This document shows positions 56,979 to 64,000 of a DNA stretch of 64,000 bases, in pieces; position 1 is the first letter of the stretch; every line of letters starts with the position of its first letter. Source of the DNA: Candidatus Thiodiazotropha sp. (ex Monitilora ramsayi). Lineage in GTDB: Bacteria > Pseudomonadota > Gammaproteobacteria > Chromatiales > Chromatiaceae. A program made the position numbers and the translations under genes. The notes beneath the pieces were generated by a model. The model saw only the letters and a list, made by a program, of their open reading frames with translations. It was not told the DNA's origin and made no database searches. The stretch is from contig JAHXIO010000006.1 of the NCBI GenBank assembly GCA_025655595.1, positions 372,001-436,000 on the forward strand, given 5' to 3'.

Positions 56979-58016
56979 TTGGCGATAAAACTGGGGGAAA
57001 TCGCCCGCTCAGTGGGTGCCGAATTGAGAGGTGATGCCGACATGGTGATCACCGGTGTCGGTACCCTGATGAATGCTGAACCGGGGCAGCTCAGTTTTCT
57101 TAGTAATCCCAGCTATCACCGATATCTCAAGCAGACACGGGCGTCAGTTGTTGTTGTGACGCCGGAACACATCGAGGCCTGCCCGACGGCAGCACTGATA
57201 TCGGACAATCCCTATCTGACCTATGCAAGGGCTGCGGCACTGCTTTTTCCGCAATCTCCCATAAAGCCCGGCATCCATCCCAGTGCAGTTGTGGCCGATA
57301 GCGCTATAGTAGAGGCCGGAGCTCATATCGGTGCCTGTGCCGTAGTTGGTGATGATGTGACTATTGCCGCCAATGCGTCTATTGGGCCAGGTTGTGTGAT
57401 CGAGGCGGCGTGCCGGATCGGCGAAGAGAGCCGGCTGGTGGCCCGTGTCACACTCTGCCATGGGACGGTAATCGGCAAACGCTGTCTGATTCATCCCGGA
57501 GCAGTGCTTGGAGCAGATGGATTTGGATTGGCGAATGATGACGGCCGCTGGGAAAAAGTCCCTCAACTGGGCAGGGTTCGAGTGGGTGATGATGTGGAAA
57601 TCGGCGCCAACACCACCGTAGACCGGGGTGCCCTGGAGGATACGGTGCTTCACGATGGGGTTAAGCTCGATAACCAGATCCAGATTGCGCATAACGTGGA
57701 GATAGGCGAGCACACCGCCATGGCGGGTTGCTCTGCGGTGGCTGGCTCGACAAAAATCGGCAGTCATTGTACTGTCGGCGGGCTGGCCGGCGTGGTCGGT
57801 CATCTGACCATCGGCGACAATGTCCACTTTTCGGCAGCGACCCTGGTCACACGCTCCTTTGAGAAACCGGGTTACTATAGTGGCGGCGTGCCTGCCATGG
57901 GGAATGGGGAGTGGCGTAAAATGGTTGCCAGATTGCGCCACCTCGAAGAGATGCACAGAGAGTTGAAGACCCTGAAAAGGAAAATCGAGGCGCTCGAGAG
58001 GGAGCCCGACAAATGA
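56979..58016 (+). CDS. lpxD: UDP-3-O-acylglucosamine N-acyltransferase
   Basis: A 345-residue lipid A enzyme. An N-terminal uridine-binding domain (LGEIARSVGAELRGDADMVITGVGTL) precedes a left-handed beta helix of hexapeptide repeats with the catalytic His in QIAHNVEIGEHT. A C-terminal helix follows (LRHLEEMHRELKTLKRKIEALE). The start is TTG at 56979 with GGAG eight bases upstream. It is the first of the lpxD-fabZ-lpxA-lpxB set. Confidence 0.96.
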   Translation: MAIKLGEIARSVGAELRGDADMVITGVGTLMNAEPGQLSFLSNPSYHRYLKQTRASVVVVTPEHIEACPTAALISDNPYLTYARAAALLFPQSPIKPGIHPSAVVADSAIVEAGAHIGACAVVGDDVTIAANASIGPGCVIEAACRIGEESRLVARVTLCHGTVIGKRCLIHPGAVLGADGFGLANDDGRWEKVPQLGRVRVGDDVEIGANTTVDRGALEDTVLHDGVKLDNQIQIAHNVEIGEHTAMAGCSAVAGSTKIGSHCTVGGLAGVVGHLTIGDNVHFSAATLVTRSFEKPGYYSGGVPAMGNGEWRKMVARLRHLEEMHRELKTLKRKIEALEREPDK

Positions 58017-58042
58017 CAATACTATAAATATCGGAGACTGGT

Positions 58043-58492
58043 TTGATCGCAATGGACATCAATAAGGTGCTGAGTCTGCTACCGCACCGTTATCCTTTTC
58101 TGCTTATCGATCGGGTTCTCGAGTACGAAAAGGATACGCGCTTGTTGGCGTTGAAGAACGTGACCTATAACGAGCCCTTTTTCAACGGGCACTTTCCCGT
58201 GCAACCGGTCATGCCAGGTGTCCTGATCGTTGAAGCCATGGCGCAGGCCACAGGTCTGCTGGCGATGGAGTCCAATCCTGAGACCGTCAACGAAACCACC
58301 ATCTATCTCTTCGTCGGCATCGACAAGGCCCGATTCAAGCAACAGGTTGAGCCGGGTGATCAGCTGATGATCGAAGTGGAACAAACGAAGATGAAACGGG
58401 GTATCGGGTTCTTTACCTGTTCTGCCAAGGTCGATGGCCGGACCGTCGCCACGGCAGAGATTATGTGCACCGCCAGGGAGATAGGAAGCTGA
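58043..58492 (+). CDS. fabZ: 3-hydroxyacyl-[ACP] dehydratase FabZ
   Basis: A 149-residue hot-dog-fold dehydratase of fatty acid synthesis. The catalytic His is in [15 protein letters not shown] and the Glu in [10 protein letters not shown]. The TTG at 58043 is the better-spaced start (GGAG six bases upstream); an in-frame ATG at 58052 is the alternative. Its TGA overlaps the probable CTG start of lpxA. Confidence 0.96.
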   Translation: MIAMDINKVLSLLPHRYPFLLIDRVLEYEKDTRLLALKNVTYNEPFFNGHFPVQPVMPGVLIVEAMAQATGLLAMESNPETVNETTIYLFVGIDKARFKQQVEPGDQLMIEVEQTKMKRGIGFFTCSAKVDGRTVATAEIMCTAREIGS

Positions 58493-59259
58493 TCGACTCG
58501 CGCGCAGTTATCGACCCCGATGCTGAACTGGAAGAGGGAGTCTCTGTCGGCCCCTTCTCTGTTGTCGGCGCAGGAGTGAAGATCGGCAGTGGTACCGTTG
58601 TCGGTCCCCATGTGGTGATCAACGGCCCTACCACCATCGGCCGGGACAATCGCATCTTCCAGTTCGCCTCAGTCGGAGAGGCGCCCCAGGACAAGAAATT
58701 TGCCGGTGAACCCACTACCCTGGTGATTGGAGATCGCAACGTGATCCGAGAGTGTGCAACCTTGCATCGGGGAACGGTTCAGGATCAGGGCATTACCCGC
58801 ATTGGCAACGACAACCTATTTATGGCCTATATTCATGTGGCTCACGACTGCGTCATCGGTGACAACATTATCATGGCCAACGGCGCCTCCCTGGGGGGGC
58901 ACGTCACAATCGGCGATTTCGCCATTCTCGGCGGCTTCACCATGGTGCACCAGTTCGGCCGCGTCGGCGCGCATAGCTTCTGCGGCATGGGCTCGGCGAT
59001 CAATATGGATCTGCCACCCTATGTCACCGTCTCCGGTCAGCCGGCGAAACCCCATGGCATCAACAGCGAAGGGTTGCGTCGCCGGGGATTCTCATCGGAG
59101 GATGTCATGCAGATCAAGCGTGCCTATAAGCTGATCTATAAATCAAAGCTTCGTCTGGAAGAGGCGCAGAGGGAAATCGAAGGCATGCTGGAACAGACGC
59201 CGTCGCTCAAGGTTCTGAGCGATTTTCTCTCGGAGAGTGGTAGGGGTATCCTGCGCTAG
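58489..59259 (+). CDS. lpxA: UDP-N-acetylglucosamine acyltransferase
   Basis: A 256-residue enzyme of the first lipid A step. The hexapeptide-repeat helix has the catalytic His in [11 protein letters not shown], and the C-terminal helical domain carries [26 protein letters not shown]. Homologues begin M-I-D; here that methionine position is a CTG codon (58489-58491). AGGGAG lies eight bases upstream, and the codon overlaps the fabZ stop as CTGA. An in-frame GTG at 58465 would add eight unusual residues and has no good ribosome site. I therefore choose the rare CTG start; the coding assignment itself is certain. Confidence 0.93.
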   Translation: MIDSRAVIDPDAELEEGVSVGPFSVVGAGVKIGSGTVVGPHVVINGPTTIGRDNRIFQFASVGEAPQDKKFAGEPTTLVIGDRNVIRECATLHRGTVQDQGITRIGNDNLFMAYIHVAHDCVIGDNIIMANGASLGGHVTIGDFAILGGFTMVHQFGRVGAHSFCGMGSAINMDLPPYVTVSGQPAKPHGINSEGLRRRGFSSEDVMQIKRAYKLIYKSKLRLEEAQREIEGMLEQTPSLKVLSDFLSESGRGILR

Positions 59260-59389
59260 ATTTTACTTGCGAGGTATTCAGGTGCTGCGGCCCTGCTGTA
59301 CCCATTTCCTGCCGATTGCGGTGATCGGCTCCATTGCTGGCCTTATAGGCATAACGAATTGACTTGGTACAGGTCAAACAAACCCGTAG

Positions 59390-60553
59390 ATGAACAGCAT
59401 AGCCAACCCTCTCCGCATCGGCATCCTGGCCAACGAGGTATCCGGGGATCAACTGGCTGCTGCACTCATTAAAGCGCTGCAGAAGCAGCATCCGGCAATC
59501 CATTTCGAAGGTATGACCGGCCCCTTGATGGAGGAGGCAGGTTGCCGTTCCCTGGCGCCCATGGATCCGGTGATGGGACTCACAGAGATACTCAAACACC
59601 TTCCTCGTCTGTTGAGATTGCGTAGAAGACTGGTAGACCACTTCATCCAAGAAAGACCAGATCTGGTGATCGGTGTCGATGCGCCCGATTTCAACCTGGC
59701 CCTCGAGCGACGTCTCAAAGCTGCCGGTATCCCCACCGCCCATTTTGTCTGTCCCAGTGTCTGGGCATGGCGCCAGGGGCGGGCGAAGAAATTTCTTCAT
59801 ACTATTGACCTCATGCTCTGCATCTTCGACTTCGAGGTCGACTTTCTTAAAGACTACCAGGTCAATGCCACCTACGTTGGTCACCCACTGGCGGATCAGA
59901 TTCCACTGGAGTCGCCGGACGCCACAAGGCTACGGGAATCACTGAGTCTTGATCCGGATCGACCGGTGGTGGCCCTGCTGCCCGGCAGCCGCATGAGTGA
60001 AGTGGCACGGTTGGCCGATGATTTCATCGGGACTGCGGAATGGTGTATTGAGCGCTTGCCGTCGTTGCAGTTTGTCGCGCCCATGGTGAACGAACGGGTG
60101 AGACAGGCGTATCGGATGCGTATTGAGGAAATCGCCCCCGGGCTTGATATCAAACTGCTGGATGGGCAACCGAGAGAGGCCATCGGCGCTGCAGACGTCG
60201 TGCTGACTGCTTCGGGTACCGCGACACTAGAAACCCTGCTGCTTAAACGACCGATGGTTGTCGCCTACCGTCTGTCGCCTTTGAGTCACTGGCTGATCCG
60301 TACCTTCAATCTACTGAAGATCCCCCATGTGGCCATCGCCAATCTACTAAGCGACCGTCCCCTGGCCCCAGAGTTCCTGCAGGATGAGTGCAGGTCCGAT
60401 CGACTTGGCCCAGCCATTCTCGACCTACTGGAGGATAAGCTGAAACGGGATGAGATCGCATCACACTATCATGAGATCCACCAACGTCTGCGCTGCAGTG
60501 CGGCCGACAAGGCGGCCGAGGCTGTACTGACGCTGATCGGAAATAAAGGATGA
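59390..60553 (+). CDS. lpxB: Lipid-A-disaccharide synthase
   Basis: A 387-residue GT19 glycosyltransferase joining UDP-diacylglucosamine and lipid X. Family blocks are [82 protein letters not shown] and the donor site [23 protein letters not shown] 130-base gap separates it from lpxA; this contains TGCGGCCCTGC (from 59285), possibly a decayed REP-like copy. Its stop overlaps rnhB (ATGA). Confidence 0.96.
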   Translation: MNSIANPLRIGILANEVSGDQLAAALIKALQKQHPAIHFEGMTGPLMEEAGCRSLAPMDPVMGLTEILKHLPRLLRLRRRLVDHFIQERPDLVIGVDAPDFNLALERRLKAAGIPTAHFVCPSVWAWRQGRAKKFLHTIDLMLCIFDFEVDFLKDYQVNATYVGHPLADQIPLESPDATRLRESLSLDPDRPVVALLPGSRMSEVARLADDFIGTAEWCIERLPSLQFVAPMVNERVRQAYRMRIEEIAPGLDIKLLDGQPREAIGAADVVLTASGTATLETLLLKRPMVVAYRLSPLSHWLIRTFNLLKIPHVAIANLLSDRPLAPEFLQDECRSDRLGPAILDLLEDKLKRDEIASHYHEIHQRLRCSAADKAAEAVLTLIGNKG

Positions 60554-61143
60554 TGACTTCAGAAGAAGAGATACTTTCTCCCATTCATATCGCCGGTGTC
60601 GACGAGGTAGGCCGTGGCCCACTGGCCGGGCCAGTGGTGGCGGCAGCAGTGATCCTGCATCCTGACAGACCTATCGCTGGCCTGGCCGATTCCAAGAAGC
60701 TGAGCGAGAAGCGACGCCAGGTCCTGGATGTGGAGATTCGTCAGCACGCCCTCTGCTGGGCGCTGGGTCGGGCCGAGCCGGAAGAGATCGACCGTATCAA
60801 CATCCTGCAGGCAAGCCTGTTGGCCATGCAGCGGGCGGTGTCCGGATTGACTGCAGAACCGCGACTGGCGCTGGTGGACGGCAACCGGGCACCGGATCTC
60901 TTTTGTCGCGTGCGTACCATCATTGGCGGCGACAGCAGCGAGCCGGCGATCAGTGCCGCTTCCATCATCGCCAAGGTGGCGCGCGACAAGGAGATGGTCG
61001 AACTGGACACGCGCTATCCCGGCTACGGTCTGGCCAAACACAAGGGCTATCCCACCAAACAGCACATCGCAGCCCTGCAGGAGCTGGGGGTGACCGCGAT
61101 CCATCGCCGCTCTTTCGGTCCCGTGCAGAGATTGTTGGGATGA
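60550..61143 (+). CDS. rnhB: Ribonuclease HII
   Basis: A 197-residue RNase HII removing ribonucleotides from DNA. The metal site begins with [20 protein letters not shown] (DEVGRG motif), with further acidic residues in LALVDGN and [13 protein letters not shown]. The length is normal. It is the last gene of the block; in E. coli dnaE follows, but here a two-partner secretion locus does. Confidence 0.96.
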   Translation: MMTSEEEILSPIHIAGVDEVGRGPLAGPVVAAAVILHPDRPIAGLADSKKLSEKRRQVLDVEIRQHALCWALGRAEPEEIDRINILQASLLAMQRAVSGLTAEPRLALVDGNRAPDLFCRVRTIIGGDSSEPAISAASIIAKVARDKEMVELDTRYPGYGLAKHKGYPTKQHIAALQELGVTAIHRRSFGPVQRLLG

Positions 61144-61332
61144 TGCATTCCACCTGGTGAGGAGTTCCGGCGACTGACCTCACCCGCATTGAAGAACCGC
61201 TACGACGATACCTTTTGGATAGAAACGTCAGTCCGTTACCGGACCAACCGGACCCCTCTATATAGGGGGATGTTGCCGCAGGTATGCGGTGCTATAAATT
61301 CGCCAAGAGCCGTAACGTTTCACTGACAGGGT

Positions 61333-63066
61333 ATGTCGAAAGCCATGATAAAACTCACACTACGCGGGTGTCGTCAAAGAAGTGCGAGTTTATTTTCGCG
61401 ATTTGAGGGTATCAACAGTCACCGTCATCACACACCGATTGGCTATCTACTGTTCATTTTCACGCTGGTCACCATTCCACTGCCCGGTTTCGCCGATGAT
61501 GCGAATCGCCTCCTCCGAGAGCAGCGCGACCAGGATCGCCGCACCCTTGAGCAACTGCGTGAACTGCCCGATACACAAATCGACTACCCGCGAGTCGAAG
61601 AACCCACCGAGAGCGCATCCGGGCCCTGCTTCGATATCAGCGAACTGGCAATCACCGGTGCCACCCAACTAACCGACGACGAACGGCTTGCTGCAGAAGA
61701 GATGGTAGTCGGTGCCTGTGTCGGCCTGAATGAGATCAACCGTCTTATTCGTTTCATCACCAACCTTTACATCGAGAAGGGGCTGGTCACCACCCGTGCC
61801 TACATCCCGTCACAGGATCTCAGCACCGGCCGTCTCGAGATATTGGTACTCGAGGGGCGTGTGGAGGGGGTGGAGGAGTCCTCCGGGCGTGGTGAGCTTA
61901 ATATCGATACCGCCTTTCCCGGCGCTACGGGCGAGCTTTTCGATCTGCGTGATTTTGAACAGGGACTGGATCAGATCAACCGTCTCCCCTCCAATAATGC
62001 ACGCTTGCAGATCGAACCCGGCAGCAAACCGGGGATGACGCGCGTCATGATCCACAACGAAGCGAGCCGCCGCTGGCGCGCCCGCGCCGCCCTGGACAAC
62101 TATAACGGCGATGAAAAACTCGATCTTCACTACAGTGTCGATAATCCGCTGGCACTCAACGACCAACTCTCCGTCACTGCCAGCCACTCCTACGCCGATA
62201 CCGCCAGCGACAGTCTCTCACTGTTCTGGTCGGTACCCTACGGCTATTGGCTCTATACCACCATGGCGAGCTATTTCGACTATCGCGGCACCATCGAGGG
62301 CTTGACCCAAAACCTCGCCACCGAGGGTGACAGCGTTACCCTGCGAACCGAGGCGCAGCGGGTGCTGTTCCGCACCCGCAAGGGCCGCCTCGACCTTGTG
62401 GCGGGACTGCAGTACCGCGATACCGAAAACCTCATAGAAGAGGTCCTGCTCGAGGTCAGCAGCCCGACGCTCTCCACATGGGACCTGGCGATGAACTGGA
62501 CCCTGCCCCTCGGCAATGGTGTGTTCCAGTGGCACCTCGGCCTGGTAAACGGCATAGGCGCATTCGGCGCCACCAAGGGCGGAGAGACCGAGGAGTCGGC
62601 GCACGGACGCTTCCGAAGCTACGAAACCCGTCTCACCTATAGCCACCCATTTCGCGCGGGAGACACCCGGGCGGTCTTTGTTTCCGATCTCACGGCGCAG
62701 AGCAGCGATGTGCCGCTCTACGGTTCCCAGCAGCTCTCATTGACCGGATTCTGGGCGGTACGCGCGCTGCAGGGCAGTTCGGTCGCCGCAGATCGTGGGC
62801 TCTACTGGCGCAATGAACTGTCGGTCTCACTGCCCACCCAGCGGAGCGATGTCCAGGCGCGCTTTTTCTTCGCCCTCGATTACGGCCGCACCGATGAGCG
62901 CTTCGGCGAGCCCGACCGCAAACTGACCGGCGTCGCTGTCGGCATCAACGGCGCCTGGCGGCAGTTGGGGTACAACCTGGTAGTGGCAGACCTTTACGAG
63001 CAGAGAGCGCTGACCGATATTGATGAAGATCCCGTCATCTATGCACAACTGAGTTGGTCAATCTAA
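61333..63066 (+). CDS. Two-partner secretion transporter (ShlB/FhaC family)
   Basis: A 577-residue outer-membrane TpsB transporter. A long signal region (hydrophobic core about residues 38-52, ending GFA) is followed by the plug-helix-like DDANRLLREQRDQDRRTLEQL. Two POTRA domains come next (CFDISELAITGATQLTDDE... and EGRVEGVEESSGRGELNIDTAFPGA). The C-terminal 16-strand barrel (residues about 230-577) ends IYAQLSWSI, with the last aromatic near the end as expected. It exports the exoprotein encoded 15 bases downstream. Start M1 is used; M5 (61345) is possible. It lies 189 bases after rnhB. Confidence 0.93.
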   Translation: MSKAMIKLTLRGCRQRSASLFSRFEGINSHRHHTPIGYLLFIFTLVTIPLPGFADDANRLLREQRDQDRRTLEQLRELPDTQIDYPRVEEPTESASGPCFDISELAITGATQLTDDERLAAEEMVVGACVGLNEINRLIRFITNLYIEKGLVTTRAYIPSQDLSTGRLEILVLEGRVEGVEESSGRGELNIDTAFPGATGELFDLRDFEQGLDQINRLPSNNARLQIEPGSKPGMTRVMIHNEASRRWRARAALDNYNGDEKLDLHYSVDNPLALNDQLSVTASHSYADTASDSLSLFWSVPYGYWLYTTMASYFDYRGTIEGLTQNLATEGDSVTLRTEAQRVLFRTRKGRLDLVAGLQYRDTENLIEEVLLEVSSPTLSTWDLAMNWTLPLGNGVFQWHLGLVNGIGAFGATKGGETEESAHGRFRSYETRLTYSHPFRAGDTRAVFVSDLTAQSSDVPLYGSQQLSLTGFWAVRALQGSSVAADRGLYWRNELSVSLPTQRSDVQARFFFALDYGRTDERFGEPDRKLTGVAVGINGAWRQLGYNLVVADLYEQRALTDIDEDPVIYAQLSWSI

Positions 63067-63081
63067 TCAAGGAATAAGACG

Positions 63082-64000
63082 ATGAAACGAACCGGATCGA
63101 CCTCGACCAATCGAATTCATTCTCATGGGGCATGGCGCTTGAGTGTATGCACTGCATTGTCATGGTGTCTTGTACTGCAACCTGTCGCCGGCATCGCCGC
63201 CGGCGTTGTCGTCGACACCGCCGCCCCCGCCAATCAGCAGGCGCAGGTGACCAGCGCCAACAACGGCGTGCCCATGGTGCAGATTGCCGCACCCAACACC
63301 AACGGCCTCTCCCACAACCAATACACAGACTTCAACGTCTCCTCGCAGGGGCTGATTCTCAACAATGCCCAAAGCGCCACCACCACCCAACTGGGCGGGG
63401 CGGTGCTGGCCAATCCCAATCTGCAGCAGGCGGGCGCCACCGCGAATATCATCCTCAACGAGGTGACCAGTACCAACCGTTCACGGCTGGAGGGGTTTCA
63501 GGAGGTGGCCGGTGACCGTGCCGATCTGATCCTGGCCAATCCCAACGGCATTACCTGTCGGGGATGCGGCTTCATCAACACCCCCCGGGCGACCCTCTCC
63601 ACGGGACGGCCGCTGGTGGACAACGGAGTGCTGCAGGGCTTCGAGGTGAGGGATGGGGATATCCTGATCGAGGGGGAGGGGGTTAACGCCCAGGGCGCGG
63701 ACGCCTTTGATCTGGTGAGCCGTCGGTTACAACTCGACGGTGCGGTGAACGGTCACGATGTCCATATCGTCACAGGCGCCAACCGGGTCGACTACGTCAC
63801 ACGCGGTGCCACCGCCATCGCCGGCACGGGGGATGCCCCCGCCTATCTGGTGGACAGCAGCGCCCTCGGCGGTGTCTACGCGGACCGGATCTTCCTCCTG
63901 GGCAACGAGCATGGGGTCGGGGTGCGCCTGCGCGGCGACATGGCCACCAGCGTGGGTGAGATTGCGCTGCGCAATGACGGTCGTATCGAGCTGACCGGCA
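63082..64000 (+). CDS. Filamentous haemagglutinin-like exoprotein (TpsA), 5' part
   Basis: The reading frame starts at ATG 63082 with AAGGA eight bases upstream and is still open at the window edge (306 codons seen). An extended signal peptide (about residues 1-40, ending AGIAA) precedes a TPS secretion domain. The domain has the hallmarks TNGLSHNQYTDFNVSSQGLI, NPNG with the CRGC pair (ILANPNGITCRGCGFINTPRA) and TLSTGRPL. The domain is recognised by the TpsB partner, and the rest would be a long beta-helix. Whether the unseen C-terminus is an adhesin, haemolysin or CDI toxin cannot be told. Confidence 0.92.
   Translation, partial: MKRTGSTSTNRIHSHGAWRLSVCTALSWCLVLQPVAGIAAGVVVDTAAPANQQAQVTSANNGVPMVQIAAPNTNGLSHNQYTDFNVSSQGLILNNAQSATTTQLGGAVLANPNLQQAGATANIILNEVTSTNRSRLEGFQEVAGDRADLILANPNGITCRGCGFINTPRATLSTGRPLVDNGVLQGFEVRDGDILIEGEGVNAQGADAFDLVSRRLQLDGAVNGHDVHIVTGANRVDYVTRGATAIAGTGDAPAYLVDSSALGGVYADRIFLLGNEHGVGVRLRGDMATSVGEIALRNDGRIELTG

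Noticed and set aside
61257-61298. CCCCTctatatAGGGG hairpin and TATAAA before the TpsB gene as promoter
   Set aside because: The best -35 candidate (TTGCCG) is only 14 bases from TATAAA, so spacing is wrong; left unassigned.

Overview
The window reads as chromosome of a gammaproteobacterium, most like the sulfur-oxidising Chromatiales/Sedimenticola/Thiodiazotropha type. That placement is an inference from gene content. The canonical glnD-map / rpsB-tsf-pyrH-frr-uppS-cdsA-dxr-rseP-bamA-skp-lpxD-fabZ-lpxA-lpxB-rnhB block, zapD, yacG and ferrochelatase point to Gammaproteobacteria. A V/A-type ATPase, a GTP-type PEP carboxykinase, a single-chain pyruvate:ferredoxin oxidoreductase and a group 3b-like NiFe hydrogenase point to an anaerobically versatile, probably autotrophic or symbiotic lineage. 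I found no rRNA, tRNA, CRISPR array or prophage.

Layout. 0-3 kb: metallo-beta-lactamase hydrolase, membrane thioredoxin, an unknown membrane-anchored protein, yacG and zapD. 3-14.4 kb is the redox region: a dihydroorotate-dehydrogenase-like flavoprotein, a TauE-type permease, a VOC protein and nifJ. Divergent from nifJ lies the hydBGDA hydrogenase operon with its maturation protease. 14.4-19.2 kb: two large signalling proteins (Ser/Thr kinase-HDOD-GAF and membrane PAS-GGDEF-EAL). 19.3-24.4 kb is accessory and more AT-rich: a 271-bp MITE-like element, a HAD hydrolase, small envelope and metallochaperone genes, a PEP-CTERM protein and a receiver-hemerythrin protein. 24.5-33.2 kb: a complete nine-gene V/A-type ATPase operon on the minus strand. 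33.4-42.7 kb: housekeeping and small unknowns (HIT, DUF971, hemH, pckG, nth, DUF302, DUF1841, an aldehyde dehydrogenase, a lipoprotein). 43-61.1 kb: nitrogen sensing, translation, isoprenoid/phospholipid, outer-membrane assembly and lipid A genes. 61.3-64 kb: a two-partner secretion locus whose large exoprotein runs off the right edge.

How the genes work together. Pyruvate oxidation by NifJ yields reduced ferredoxin. The bidirectional NAD(P)-linked hydrogenase can dispose of or recover reductant as H2. GTP-PEPCK connects the C3 and C4 pools, and the V/A-type ATPase can couple ATP to an ion gradient. The 46.6-61.1 kb block is a transcriptional backbone joining translation factors to envelope construction (Und-PP, CDP-DAG, MEP pathway, RseP, BamA, Skp, lipid A).

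The less ordinary items are repeats and individual sequence oddities. There are three repeat families: a REP-like palindrome, an AAAATTC heptamer array with a relative inside the ATPase operon, and a MITE with 34-bp perfect inverted ends that supplies the stop codon of a HAD gene. There is also a probable CTG start for lpxA, a maturation protease with Gln at a usual metal-ligand position, and a hemerythrin domain lacking one canonical histidine. I see no clear candidate for a wholly new defence or secretion system. The two-partner secretion locus at the right edge needs the adjacent sequence to be judged.
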